From Pseudobacillus lumedeiriae (lineage in GTDB: Bacteria > Bacillota > Bacilli > Bacillales > Domibacillaceae): DNA of 64,000 bases. Both the position numbers and the translations under genes were made by a program. The stretch covers positions 9,329 through 73,328 of the forward strand of contig NZ_JAUIYO010000013.1 of NCBI RefSeq assembly GCF_044891285.1, read 5' to 3'. The notes below the pieces were generated by a model. It did not search any database, was not told the origin of the DNA, and was given only the letters and a program-made list of their open reading frames with translations. Shown piece after piece: positions 1 to 8,746 of the stretch (the first letter of the stretch is position 1; each line of letters begins with the position of its first letter).

Positions 1-121
1 CGATCACGCCAACCGTAATATTTACGTTAAAAATCATGAGAGATGCCGTGGTCAGTACATCAATAACCGGCTGCAAAATCAAAAATACGAGCAGCAGCAA
101 AAGTGTCTTCTGATTCAACAT
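1..121 (-). CDS. Membrane protein, N-terminal fragment (possibly O-antigen ligase-like)
   Basis: Only the first 40 codons lie in the window; the gene runs off the left edge. The start is the ATG at 121 (minus strand), preceded by a purine-rich GGAAGAGGA tract. The fragment begins MLNQKTLLLLLVFLILQPV and then has polar and hydrophobic stretches, so it holds the first transmembrane helix of a membrane protein. The Leu-rich start followed by a Pro-Val-Ile-Asp turn resembles Bacillus O-antigen-ligase/polymerase family proteins, but that is a weak resemblance from a short piece. Function cannot be settled here. Confidence 0.55.
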   Translation of the reverse strand, partial: MLNQKTLLLLLVFLILQPVIDVLTTASLMIFNVNITVGVI

Positions 122-546
122 GTTGATCTGTTCCTCTTCCCTTTCAATTTCCTTTTATAACAATCGGTACGGACTACAGCTGTCATCCCCGACAGTATTT
201 CGATTGATCAGCATACTGCAATACATTAGCAAATATATGTATAAAATAAACCTTTTCCATTATATCACAAAAAGCAGTTAACTCTTGATTAAATATAACC
301 ATTTGGCAACATACCGCCATTGTATTCTATCATCTTTTTTCCTTCCATACTATCTATTTTACATGACAACTTTTTACGGCTTTGAAACATCTTTAGAATA
401 GCATTTTCTCCCCTCACATCTAATCTCCTTCAGTTCCCCTCCATACCTTTCTTACGCAAGAATTTTTTTCTATTTTAAACATATAATTGTAAGATTTTAC
501 GGAGTTTAGTAGTATGAATGTATTATGTCAATTGGAGGAGAAAACA
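122..546. other. Intergenic region between divergent genes
   Basis: About 425 bp of AT-rich sequence between the left-edge membrane protein (minus) and the zinc-ribbon protein (plus). I see no ORF with a credible ribosome binding site, no clear hairpin with a T-run and no riboswitch pattern. It presumably holds the two divergent promoters. Confidence 0.5.
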
Positions 547-1638
547 ATGAAAAAGTGTGATGCTTGCGGTTACACAAACGAAGACAGCAATACTTTTTGC
601 TCTGAGTGCGGCACTTCCCTCCCCACTCAGTCATCGCGAAAAGCAAGCCGCGAAGAAACAAACATAAAGAAAGATCAGCCGCCAAGGAAAAGGACACCTA
701 TTATTCTAGCCCTTGCTGCAATTGCAGCGATCGGTTTGTTCACTAGTTATCAAATGATCGCAAAAAAATACAGCGAGGAAGCAGTGGTTGATCAATTTCA
801 TACTGCCCTTACAACAAAAAATAAAACAGCTTTGAAGGAATTAATTGTCCCTTCTGACTCACGCCTCAAAGTGAATGATCAAAGTTTAGATGCTTTATTC
901 GCCCTTATTGATAAAGAACCGTCACTTGTTCAAGAAATCGAGGACTCTCTTCGCAACGAAGGGTTGAGCAATCACTTGTTTTATTTGCGTGAAGATGGAA
1001 AACATTACGGAATCTTTGATCGGCATGTCGTGGATACACCGGGTTACTTCATCAAATTGGACAGCACCGGCGGAGAAACAACTGTTTATTTAAACGATCA
1101 CGAGATCAGTGTGTTGGATGAAGCTGGAGAAGTTCAGGAATTCGGGCCATTTTTAGTAGGGGCCTATACAGTTAAAGGAATGAGAAAGGCCGAGGATGGC
1201 ACAAAAGAAGATGAAATCACCCTTGAACTATCTGGAACGAAAACAGAAAAAATAGCTACTTTACAAACAGGTGATCCTGAAAAACAAAAAGAGGAAGAAA
1301 AGAAAGAAGAAGTGAAGGAAAAAACAGTAGTGAAAGAAGTCATTAGAGAAGTAGCTCCAAAGACTGCATCCGTACCAGCAGCTACTTATTCATACTACAT
1401 TATTCCACACAGCGACTATGCTTATTTGACATACGACGATTTAGCTGGTTTTTCCCAAAACGAGTTACGGCTGGCAAGAAATGAAATCTTCGCCCGGCAC
1501 GGATACGTTTTCAAATCTAAAGATTTACGAAATTATTTCAACAGTCAGGCTTGGTACAGTCCGAATCCAAGCTTTAGGGAAAGCAGCTTAAGCGCTGTGG
1601 AAAAAAGCAATGTCGATTTTATCAAGTCATTTGAATAG
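547..1638 (+). CDS. Zinc-ribbon, single-TM protein with C-terminal YARHG domain (TcaA-like)
   Basis: A 363-residue membrane-anchored protein. Residues 1-21 form a zinc ribbon (C4, C7, C18, C21), residues about 50-70 are the only transmembrane helix, and the rest is predicted to be extracytoplasmic. A segment around residue 75 resembles the NTF2-like domain of TcaA-type proteins, followed by a charged Lys/Glu-rich linker. A YARHG domain (ARNEIFARHGYVF) sits at about 285-345. Such proteins are linked to the cell envelope, but no biochemical role is established. I chose ATG 547 rather than the in-frame start at 514 because GGAGGAG lies seven bases upstream. The amidase gene follows 12 bp later, probably in one operon. 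Confidence 0.8.
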   Translation: MKKCDACGYTNEDSNTFCSECGTSLPTQSSRKASREETNIKKDQPPRKRTPIILALAAIAAIGLFTSYQMIAKKYSEEAVVDQFHTALTTKNKTALKELIVPSDSRLKVNDQSLDALFALIDKEPSLVQEIEDSLRNEGLSNHLFYLREDGKHYGIFDRHVVDTPGYFIKLDSTGGETTVYLNDHEISVLDEAGEVQEFGPFLVGAYTVKGMRKAEDGTKEDEITLELSGTKTEKIATLQTGDPEKQKEEEKKEEVKEKTVVKEVIREVAPKTASVPAATYSYYIIPHSDYAYLTYDDLAGFSQNELRLARNEIFARHGYVFKSKDLRNYFNSQAWYSPNPSFRESSLSAVEKSNVDFIKSFE

Positions 1639-1650
1639 GAGATTTATCTA

Positions 1651-2628
1651 ATGAAACGATTGTCCATCGCCGCAGTGTTGATTGCCTGCTTTCTTTCGTT
1701 CCTGCTGTTAAAAATGGACTCACAATCAGAACAGGGGCTTTTAAACAGCTTGACTTCAGAAAAAGCAGAAGATCACATCAAGGCGAAACCGCCAGAACTA
1801 GAGAAAAAAACAGTATCCAATTTAGAAAAATCGAAAGAAGCAGAAACAGAGATACCTCAAAGTACAAAGGAGCTTGAAAAAACAGAGAATCTAGAACGAG
1901 TGATCCATACCGAAAAAGAGAAAACGGAAAAACAAGAAGTGAAGCCTGACGCATCGGCAGAGCCGCCTGCAGTCCAAGCAAACAACAAGCCTTTTCTTGT
2001 CGTTATTGATCCCGGCCACCAAGAAAAAGCTAATCTTGAACAAGAACCGATCGGCCCTGGCGCCAAGGAAACAAAGTATAAAGTAACAGGTGGAACAAGC
2101 GGTATAACAACAAAGAAACCTGAGTACGTTCTTACCCTTGAAGCATCCAATTTACTTAAAGCTCAGTTGGAAAAAAAAGGCTTTCAAGTGATTATGACAC
2201 GTACGTCTCATAACGTGAACATCAGTAATCGAGAACGGGCCGAGATAGCTAACAATCATAACGCTGACTTATTCGTTCGCATTCATGCAGACGGAGCAGA
2301 AAGCGCTGCTGTAAGCGGATTTTCTATCCTAGTTCCTTCCAAAGAAAATCCGTATACGCAGCCTATCTATGATAAAAGCTACACGGCGGCCCAGTCAGTG
2401 CTTTCCATCGTCTCTGCAGAAGTGCCGCTTCATCAAAACGGCATTTTTTTCAGAAGTGATATGTCAGGCTTCAATTGGTCACGTGTACCCGTTATTCTTC
2501 CGGAAATAGGATTTATGACAAATGCACAGGAAGATCAAAAACTATCCGATGATGCTTACTTAACAAATTTAATGACCTTACTGGCAGAAGGCATTGAACA
2601 ATACGCAGACAAGGCCGCTTCTCAGTAA
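1651..2628 (+). CDS. N-acetylmuramoyl-L-alanine amidase (Amidase_3 family)
   Basis: A secreted or membrane-tethered peptidoglycan hydrolase that cleaves the bond between N-acetylmuramic acid and L-alanine. Residues 1-21 are an N-terminal hydrophobic segment, 25-110 a low-complexity Glu/Lys-rich linker, and 114-320 an Amidase_3 domain. Zinc ligands are recognisable as H123 in IDPGH, a Glu around 158-164, H212 in IHAD and the catalytic E285 in PEIGFMT. The domain matches LytC/CwlC-type amidases. There is no SLH, LysM or SH3 cell-wall anchor, so targeting is probably through the N-terminal helix. It is 12 bp downstream of the YARHG gene and is followed by a long terminator hairpin. Confidence 0.9.
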   Translation: MKRLSIAAVLIACFLSFLLLKMDSQSEQGLLNSLTSEKAEDHIKAKPPELEKKTVSNLEKSKEAETEIPQSTKELEKTENLERVIHTEKEKTEKQEVKPDASAEPPAVQANNKPFLVVIDPGHQEKANLEQEPIGPGAKETKYKVTGGTSGITTKKPEYVLTLEASNLLKAQLEKKGFQVIMTRTSHNVNISNRERAEIANNHNADLFVRIHADGAESAAVSGFSILVPSKENPYTQPIYDKSYTAAQSVLSIVSAEVPLHQNGIFFRSDMSGFNWSRVPVILPEIGFMTNAQEDQKLSDDAYLTNLMTLLAEGIEQYADKAASQ

Positions 2629-2631
2629 AAA

Positions 2632-2722
2632 AACAAAGCGTCAGACCACTCTAACTCATATCTTTCTCTGCAATGAATGAGAAAACGATAGATAGATATG
2701 ATTAGAGAGGGCGGACGCTTTT
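2632..2722. terminator. Long imperfect hairpin, likely terminator
   Basis: The arms AAAGCGTC and GACGCTTT, followed by TTT, enclose further complementary segments (TCTAACTCATATC against GATATGATTAGAGA) around a roughly 30-base loop. It lies just after the amidase stop and ends 20 bp before the stop of the convergent hydroxyacid dehydrogenase. Confidence 0.75.
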
Positions 2723-2742
2723 TAGTCAATCTTGATTATTTC

Positions 2743-3705
2743 TCAATGATGAATGATGTTCGGGGGTATTTTTCCGCTCAAGCCCGCGACAAGGTTTTGG
2801 GCTGCAAGCTGTGCCATTTCCAAACGGGTTTCAGGAGTAGCTGAGCCAATATGCGGTAAAGTAACGACGTTATCCATCGAAAGCAGCGGATTGTCTGATT
2901 CCACAGGCTCCCGTGAAAAGACATCAAGGCCGGCAGCTCGGATCTCCTGCCTTTGGAGCACATCAATTAAAGCCTCTTCGTCAATGACTTTGCCGCGCGC
3001 TGCGTTAATAAAAATACTCGTTTTTTTCATGAGCGCAAATTCACGTTTGCCGATCATTTTTTCCGTCTGCGCATTAAGGGGGGCCAGCAGGCATACATAA
3101 TCAGACTGGGCAAGCAGGTCATCTAGTGTGCAGTATACCGCTTTATACATTCCCTCTGCCTCTTCATTCCGTGAACGGTTATGATACAGAATCGGCATAT
3201 TAAAACCAAGGTGCGCCCGTTTAGCCACAGCTGTTCCGACACCCCCCATGCCAATAATCCCAAGCACTTTATGATGGACATCTGTACCGAATTTCTCCTC
3301 ACGAAGACTAGATGACCATTTCCCCTCTTTGACGAAACGATCCAGTTCTGGAATACGGCGGGCAGCGGCTAACATTAACCCAAGAACCGTATCCGCTACC
3401 GTTTCATTTAACACACCAGGTGTATTCGTCGCCACAATTCCCCGCTCTTTCAACAATGGAATATCAAAGTTGTCATATCCAACCGAAGCATTGCTCACAA
3501 CTTGAAGCTTTGGAGCATGGTCCAGTAACTCATGATCAATCACAAGCCCCGAACCGAGCAGCCCCTGAGCCGTCTTTAACTCCTCTAGAAACTCTTTCTT
3601 ATTCCCCTCATTCAATTCTTTAAAATACACCACTTCGCACGTTTCCCTGACAAAATCCACTACACGCTCATCAAACTTTCTGTAAACAATCACATTTGGC
3701 TTCAT
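2743..3705 (-). CDS. D-isomer-specific 2-hydroxyacid dehydrogenase (glyoxylate/hydroxypyruvate reductase type)
   Basis: A 320-residue NAD(P)-dependent dehydrogenase that would interconvert 2-oxoacids and D-2-hydroxyacids. The Rossmann motif GMGGVG lies near residue 152. The catalytic Arg (in NAARG), Glu and His (in LPHIGSAT) triad of the family is visible. Length and motifs resemble Bacillus YvcT-like glyoxylate/hydroxypyruvate or 2-ketogluconate reductases; exact substrate is not readable. The ATG start has AGAGGA just upstream. It appears monocistronic and convergent with the amidase. It is distinct from the two CtBP-like dehydrogenases near 51.0 and 57.6 kb. Confidence 0.85.
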   Translation of the reverse strand: MKPNVIVYRKFDERVVDFVRETCEVVYFKELNEGNKKEFLEELKTAQGLLGSGLVIDHELLDHAPKLQVVSNASVGYDNFDIPLLKERGIVATNTPGVLNETVADTVLGLMLAAARRIPELDRFVKEGKWSSSLREEKFGTDVHHKVLGIIGMGGVGTAVAKRAHLGFNMPILYHNRSRNEEAEGMYKAVYCTLDDLLAQSDYVCLLAPLNAQTEKMIGKREFALMKKTSIFINAARGKVIDEEALIDVLQRQEIRAAGLDVFSREPVESDNPLLSMDNVVTLPHIGSATPETRLEMAQLAAQNLVAGLSGKIPPNIIHH

Positions 3706-3884
3706 ATTCCTCTATCCCCTTCTCAGCACCGTTAAATAACTTTTTATTCCTTATTGATTGTCCCTCATAACAACACCGTCTTCAAGTTTGCCCGCTTATT
3801 TTTTAAACATTCTAAAAAATATTTACGCCAGTCCTTCCCCTGTACTATACTGAAACAAAACAATAAGTAGAAAGAGTGTATATC

Positions 3885-4415
3885 TTGAGTAATGTACAAA
3901 TGTCGATAAAAGAAAAAAGCATTGTATTCATTGGCTTTATGGGTGTGGGGAAAACAACGATCGGCTCACTCGTTGCTCAAAAGCTGCAGCGGCCTTTCAT
4001 TGATATTGATGAAGAAATCGAAAAAGAACATGGAATGTCTATTAATGAAATCTTTGCATCATATGGTGAGCAGGCATTTCGAGAAATGGAAAAAAAGACG
4101 GTTCGTTCATTTTGCGAACAAAAATTGAAAGTGATCTCTTTGGGCGGCGGCGCTTTTATGCAGCCGGAAATCCGTGACGTTTGTTTAGCTAACTGTACCG
4201 TTCTCTATTTGGATATGTCATGGGAACAGTGGAAGGAAAGACTCGATTTACTGATCGAAGACCGCCCCATTCTTCGAGACAAGGATTTAAAAGAAATTGA
4301 AGAGCTTTTTTACAAAAGACAAGAAGCCTATTCTTTAAATCACCACACAGTTACCGTTGACTCGAAAACCGAAGAAGATATTGCCGATGGCATTATCGCT
4401 TTACTAAAACTTTAA
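3885..4415 (+). CDS. aroK: Shikimate kinase
   Basis: Phosphorylates shikimate at the 3-hydroxyl with ATP, the fifth step of the chorismate pathway. The P-loop GFMGVGKTT is at about residues 17-25, the shikimate-binding FIDIDEEIE follows, then the glycine-rich LGGGAF and the lid-region ENRPIL-like EDRPIL. The sequence matches the Bacillus AroK/AroI branch closely. In-frame starts are GTG 3876, TTG 3885 and ATG 3900; I chose TTG 3885 because AGAAAGAG lies at a fitting distance, but 3900 is possible. It stands alone, with no other aro gene adjacent. Confidence 0.88.
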   Translation: MSNVQMSIKEKSIVFIGFMGVGKTTIGSLVAQKLQRPFIDIDEEIEKEHGMSINEIFASYGEQAFREMEKKTVRSFCEQKLKVISLGGGAFMQPEIRDVCLANCTVLYLDMSWEQWKERLDLLIEDRPILRDKDLKEIEELFYKRQEAYSLNHHTVTVDSKTEEDIADGIIALLKL

Positions 4416-4447
4416 AAAAAGCCGGGCCTCAAGGGGCCTGGCTCTTT
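4413..4447. terminator. Bidirectional rho-independent terminator
   Basis: The stem GCCGGGCCTC/GGGGCCTGGC has an A-run on the left and TCTTTT on the right, so it can serve both aroK (plus) and the convergent LCP gene (minus). Confidence 0.85.
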
Positions 4448-4454
4448 TCAATCG

Positions 4455-5387
4455 TTATTCCATATTCAAATGCTTTTTGAAGATAGCAGATAAACGGGCT
4501 CTTTCTTCATCTGGAACAATATAGTAGTAAACACCGCCGATTTTTTGACCCTCACCTTTTACTTGTTCTTGTCTAATGTTTCTTCTGGCATCAGCGTAGT
4601 TTTTCTGGATCGATTTTATTTCATCCACTGAAAGATTCGTTTGCACGTTTTTCGATATCGCGTCTAGAATATCATCATATTTCCAGATAGACTGAACGCT
4701 GGCTCCTTTTTCAAGAACACCTTGGATGACTTGCCGCTGACGTGCCTGCCGGCCAAAGTCACCTTGCGGATCTTCATATCTCATGCGGGAGTATTTCAAC
4801 GCTTCTTCTCCATTTAAGTCCAGTGTTCCTTTCGGAAAGTCTGCTCCTTCATAAGAGAAAGCAAATGTGCTGTTAACCGTCACCCCGCCGACTGCATCTA
4901 CAATATCTTTAAACCCATCCATGTTCATTTCTATATAATAATCCACGGGAACATCTAAGAATTCTTCCACTGTTTTTGCAGCCATATTCACACCGCCAAA
5001 GGCATACGCGTGATTAATTTTATCTTCCGTACCTTTGCCGACAATCTCCACACGCGTGTCACGCGGGATACTGAGCATTTCAGCAGAGTTTTCTTGTCCA
5101 TTGACCGACATTAAGATCATTGTATCCGAACGCCCCTTATCACCTTTACGCTCGTCTACCCCTAACAAAAGTACAGTGAAGGGCTCCTTATCCTTCAATG
5201 AAACATCTTCTGTACGTTTTTCTGATTTTTCAAGTACTGAATCATTCAACATGCCATGAAGCGCCTTATTGAGAGAAGAGTACACATTAAATGCAAAAGC
5301 CGCCGCGATAGCTAACAACAATAAAACGATAATGAGTATGATTTTCTTTTTTCCTTTTTTCTTTCTCGTTCTTCTCGTTCTTTCCAT
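4455..5387 (-). CDS. LytR-CpsA-Psr (LCP) family cell-wall polymer ligase
   Basis: LCP enzymes transfer undecaprenyl-linked anionic polymers such as wall teichoic acid to peptidoglycan. The protein has a Lys/Arg-rich cytoplasmic start, one transmembrane helix at about 16-36, and an extracellular LCP domain. The domain shows the expected pyrophosphate-binding Arg/Asp residues: DERKGD (77-82), RSD (86-88) and IPRDTR (107-112). At 310 residues it is a typical TagU-size member. The start is ATG 5387, with AAGGGAG nine bases upstream. Which polymer it ligates cannot be told. Confidence 0.9.
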   Translation of the reverse strand: MERTRRTRKKKGKKKIILIIVLLLLAIAAAFAFNVYSSLNKALHGMLNDSVLEKSEKRTEDVSLKDKEPFTVLLLGVDERKGDKGRSDTMILMSVNGQENSAEMLSIPRDTRVEIVGKGTEDKINHAYAFGGVNMAAKTVEEFLDVPVDYYIEMNMDGFKDIVDAVGGVTVNSTFAFSYEGADFPKGTLDLNGEEALKYSRMRYEDPQGDFGRQARQRQVIQGVLEKGASVQSIWKYDDILDAISKNVQTNLSVDEIKSIQKNYADARRNIRQEQVKGEGQKIGGVYYYIVPDEERARLSAIFKKHLNME

Positions 5388-5660
5388 TCCGTAGTCTCCC
5401 TTTAAATTTAAACTTTACCTTTCCATTTAACTACCGTTTTTTATTATACCATGAAGACTCCTATACATATATTTTATAATGACAAAATCTGCTTATCTTC
5501 ACTTGATTTATATCTCCAATAAGTAATAACACCTAATAATCGGCAGTTCTAAAGGATGACCACACAAAACTTTCACACTATTTACCTATTTTTTTCTTGG
5601 AAAATATTTTATATTAATACTATCGTTCGACGAATATTAACAAGATCGGAAGTGACTTAG

Positions 5661-7085
5661 TTGAAGAAAGCGTTTATTATGTTTTTCTCTTTTATATTAA
5701 GCTTCAGTTTGCTTACACCACCTGCTAAAGCGGCTCAATTTACTGATGTGACAACAACAAATCGATTTTATCAGGAAATTCTTTTTTTAGCGGGAAATGG
5801 AGTAATCAGCGGCTTTCCAAATGGAAAATTTAAACCTGGCCAAGAAGTAACCCGTGCCGCTGCGGCCATTATTATCGGCAAGGCACTCAACCTAGACGGA
5901 CAAAAAAGAAACACCCAATTTAAAGATGTGAATGCCGGCAATATGGCCTCCGGTTATATCGCATCCGCTGTAGAAAAAGGCATTGTGTCTGGCTTTCCAG
6001 ATGGTACTTTCCGGCCTAATGAATTTGTCACACGGGGGCAAATGGCCATTTTATTGTCGAAAGCATTTGACCTGACAACAGAAGAAGACGTTCATTTTTC
6101 TGATGTCACTCCGTTAGTGACGGCCTATCCCTACATTAAAAAGTTAACAGCTGCTGGAATTGCCTCTGGCTATGAAGACCATACATACAAGCCTAACCTA
6201 ATACTGCGAAGAGACCAGTTTGCAGCCTTTATGGCCCGCGCACTGAATCCTGCGTTCATTCCTGGCAACAAAGTGTCTGATTTCACCGTCAACTTTTTAA
6301 ATGTCGGTCAAGGAGATGCTGTTTTCATTGAATTTCCAAATGGACAAACGATGCTCATTGATGCCGGTCCTTCAGAAGAAGCGATTCGACGAGAGTTAGC
6401 TTCACTTGAAGTCAACACAATAGATATTTTTGTCGCCACCCATCCAGGTGATGAACACATCGGCGGTGCCGACTACGTGATCCATGAAATGAATGTCGAA
6501 AAAATCTTTGATTCTGGCATGCCGGGTGTAACGAAAGAATACAAAGAATATAGCGAGGCAGCAAAAGCAAAAAAGCTGAAGTTAAAAGAAGTACATACAG
6601 GCAGCCGTCTCTCCCCTGATGATCAAGTAAATGTGACCGTCCTTCATGCCGACAGCCGGTCCTCAGCGGGCGACGACGGGTCAATCGTCATCCATATGAC
6701 CTATGGGGATATCAGCTATTTATTCGCTTCCGAAATTGGGACATCTGTAGAAAATCAGCTCATGTCTACATCCGACATCCAAGCCGATATTTTAAAAGTA
6801 TCAAAGCGCGGAACTTCCCAAGCATTTATCGAAGCGGTTGACCCGCTTATCGCTGTTTTGTCAACCGATCACAGCACAGACAATGCAGCGGCAGAGATTA
6901 GACAGCGTCTTGAAACATATGGAACACAGATCCTTTCCACTGTAGAGGGAACCATCATGACAACAAGTTCTCAGGAAAGCTTCTATCTTTATCAAAAAAA
7001 CCCTCACGAACCAAGTGAACTGCCTTTTAGTAAACTTTCGACACCACCCCTGGAAGAACGGTCCAATTTTTATTTCAAAAAATAA
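5661..7085 (+). CDS. S-layer-homology protein with ComEC-like metallo-beta-lactamase fold lacking metal ligands
   Basis: A secreted 474-residue protein. A signal peptide (1-24, ending AKA-A) is followed by three SLH repeats (about 25-80, 86-142, 146-202), which bind pyruvylated wall polymer. Residues 208-440 are a beta-lactamase fold of the ComEC C-terminal type, starting NFLNVGQGDAVFIE. The active-site motifs look degenerate. The family's H-x-D-x-D-H is H261-PGDE-H266, the usual TGD is ASE (356-358), HHGS is KRGT (382-385), and the late GHPN-type motif is absent. It is probably a pseudoenzyme anchored at the cell surface. The start is TTG 5661, with GGAAGTGA upstream; it is monocistronic, with a terminator about 105 bp downstream. 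Confidence 0.85.
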   Translation: MKKAFIMFFSFILSFSLLTPPAKAAQFTDVTTTNRFYQEILFLAGNGVISGFPNGKFKPGQEVTRAAAAIIIGKALNLDGQKRNTQFKDVNAGNMASGYIASAVEKGIVSGFPDGTFRPNEFVTRGQMAILLSKAFDLTTEEDVHFSDVTPLVTAYPYIKKLTAAGIASGYEDHTYKPNLILRRDQFAAFMARALNPAFIPGNKVSDFTVNFLNVGQGDAVFIEFPNGQTMLIDAGPSEEAIRRELASLEVNTIDIFVATHPGDEHIGGADYVIHEMNVEKIFDSGMPGVTKEYKEYSEAAKAKKLKLKEVHTGSRLSPDDQVNVTVLHADSRSSAGDDGSIVIHMTYGDISYLFASEIGTSVENQLMSTSDIQADILKVSKRGTSQAFIEAVDPLIAVLSTDHSTDNAAAEIRQRLETYGTQILSTVEGTIMTTSSQESFYLYQKNPHEPSELPFSKLSTPPLEERSNFYFKK

Positions 7086-7189
7086 ATAAGTATAACGGGC
7101 TGTTTACGACTATCAAGGTGACAATGATCGTCTAGGGAATTCCATGACAACACCAGGTACAAAAACCCACACATTCCCATTCATTAACA

Positions 7190-7227
7190 AAAAGCACCTT
7201 TTATCGCTAATAAGGTGCTTTTTTTTC
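7190..7227 (+). terminator. Rho-independent terminator
   Basis: AAAAGCACCTT and AAGGTGCTTTT pair around a short loop, followed by a run of eight T. It follows the SLH gene. Confidence 0.85.
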
Positions 7228-7339
7228 TGTTATTCAACAAATTAAACAGAAATTTCTAAATATTTAGATGTTTATATATAGTAAAAAATAACTATCCCTG
7301 TTATAATACAGTGGAATCTAACAAAAGGGGGATATAATC

Positions 7340-7801
7340 ATGGAGTTTCTTAGTAATTATAAAATTTCAACAAGCACTATGGCACTCGTTGAAGAATATC
7401 ACCAAGACTACAATTCAATTATTTATGATAAAAACGGAATATATTGCACAAAACAAACTGTACGATCATTACTGGACGAAGCCTGTATCGAAAGAATATC
7501 CACCTATGATGGCAGGATCAAAGCCGTTCGCAAACGTTTCCCATACCGTAAAAAAACACCCCTAGTTATTTGCCTCCAAAAGCGCATCTGCGCCTTTCCC
7601 ATCACATCACCAGATAACTACGGCTGCAAATGGATTTTCCCGTACCATATACATACTAGTATAATGAAAGGCGGAAAGCTTATCGCCTTTTTTAAAAACG
7701 GTGCCCAGCTTGCGCTCACTTGCTCATCCTATGTCTTTAATAGACAATGCGAACGTACAGCCAACTGTCTAAATTACTTCCAAAACAATCTATTAGATTA
7801 A
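7340..7801 (+). CDS. comK: Competence transcription factor ComK family protein
   Basis: Recognised from the family pattern: a central G-R with basic residues before KTPLVIC, then FPITSP, then a W followed by a His-rich strand (W-IFPYHIHT), and a C-terminal segment with S-Q-R. ComK is the DNA-binding master regulator that switches on the late competence genes. At 153 residues it is shorter than the 192-residue B. subtilis protein, mainly at the C-terminus, and may be a ComK paralogue. ATG 7340 follows AAAGGGGGA. A TATAAT at about 7302-7307 could be its -10 box. Confidence 0.75.
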   Translation: MEFLSNYKISTSTMALVEEYHQDYNSIIYDKNGIYCTKQTVRSLLDEACIERISTYDGRIKAVRKRFPYRKKTPLVICLQKRICAFPITSPDNYGCKWIFPYHIHTSIMKGGKLIAFFKNGAQLALTCSSYVFNRQCERTANCLNYFQNNLLD

Positions 7802-7807
7802 AACTCT

Positions 7808-7834
7808 CCACCCTCCGGATCGTATCCAGAGGGT
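7808..7834 (+). terminator. Putative terminator hairpin after comK
   Basis: The stem CCCTC-C-GGAT / ATCC-A-GAGGG has a three-base loop. The T-run after it is poor, so efficiency is uncertain. Confidence 0.5.
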
Positions 7835-7976
7835 CGTTATCAGCGTTCATCCTTTATTGAGATAAAGCAATGAAGTAGATGTACATGTTTCAGCAGACTA
7901 AAGAATGTACATATGACAGGCCGCTTTTGTTTTGTTAAGATGAATATATGATGACACATAGAAAGGATGGTTCCGC

Positions 7977-8438
7977 GTGATTCAAGTATTGTTTGTTTGT
8001 CTCGGTAATATTTGCCGTTCTCCAATGGCGGAGGCACTCTTTAGAGACCTCGTGAAAAAAGAAGGCTTAACTCATCAAATCACAGTCGACTCTGCGGGTA
8101 CTAGCGATTGGCACATCGGCTCACCGCCTCATAAAGGAACATTAAACATATTGAAAGACTATCATATTAACGCGGACGATCTTGTTTGCAGACAATTCAC
8201 TAAAGAAGACTTCAAAGCATTTGACTATATTGTCGGGATGGATGAGAGCAACCTTCAAAATATTTACAAGATCCTTGGCCAGCCCGAACATCCTAAAATT
8301 ATCCGTCTGCTTGATCTGACCAATCACCAAAAAGATGTGCCTGATCCGTATTACACCGGTGACTTCCAAGAAACATACGACCTGTTAAACGAAGGCTGTC
8401 AGCTTCTGCTCGAGAAAATAAAGAAAGAACGTTTATAA
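7977..8438 (+). CDS. Low-molecular-weight protein-tyrosine phosphatase
   Basis: A 153-residue cytoplasmic phosphatase. The P-loop C8-LGNIC-R14-S is at the extreme N-terminus as expected, and the general-acid Asp is D123 in DPYY. Length and motifs are close to the B. subtilis YfkJ type, which dephosphorylates phosphotyrosine and phosphoarginine-related substrates. The start is GTG 7977, with AAAGGATGG seven bases before it. It appears monocistronic; a hairpin (8447-8500) follows. Confidence 0.9.
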   Translation: MIQVLFVCLGNICRSPMAEALFRDLVKKEGLTHQITVDSAGTSDWHIGSPPHKGTLNILKDYHINADDLVCRQFTKEDFKAFDYIVGMDESNLQNIYKILGQPEHPKIIRLLDLTNHQKDVPDPYYTGDFQETYDLLNEGCQLLLEKIKKERL

Positions 8439-8446
8439 ACACAGAC

Positions 8447-8500
8447 AAAAGAGGCTGATCCAAAAGGTCATTAAGAACGACTTTTTAGGATCAGTCTTTT
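8447..8500 (+). terminator. Terminator-like palindrome
   Basis: AAGAGGCTGATCC pairs with GGATCAGTCTTTT around an inner stem AAGGTC/GACTTTTT, and TTTTTT follows at about 8504. Its ends resemble the larger GACTCAA palindromes elsewhere in the window. Confidence 0.75.
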
Positions 8501-8540
8501 AGATTTTTTTGACAAATTTCAAACAATTATTTTTCACTGA

Positions 8541-8672
8541 GTTGATTGGAGTGGAAGGCGAGAAGACTCCTGCGGGGAAAGCGAACAGGTGAGACCCCGG
8601 AGGAGCTTTAGCGACGAGGAAGCTCACCGTTTGCCCCGCGGAAAGCGAAGCGCCTCAAAAGGAAATCAACAG
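8541..8672 (-). repeat. Bacillaceae GC-rich dispersed repeat, copy 1
   Basis: A 130-bp GC-rich element starting GTTGATTGGAGTGGAAGG and ending in GGAAATCAAC. It is the reverse complement of the copies at 29.1 and 60.4 kb. This element is widely scattered between genes in Bacillaceae genomes; its function is unknown to me. An 84-codon ORF over it is judged spurious. Confidence 0.8.
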
Positions 8673-8689
8673 GCAATTTTAAAGCACCA

Positions 8690-8745
8690 TAAAAAAAAGA
8701 GGATCCCCCCTAAAAGTTATACTTTTGGGAAGCCCTCCTTCTCCT
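8690..8745 (-). terminator. Rho-independent terminator (shared hairpin family)
   Basis: On the minus strand the hairpin has arms AGGAGGG and CCCAAAAG...CTTTTAGGG...CCTC, followed by eight T. It terminates the gene at 8747-9121. A near copy is at 11446-11490. Confidence 0.8.
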
Positions 8746-8746
8746 A

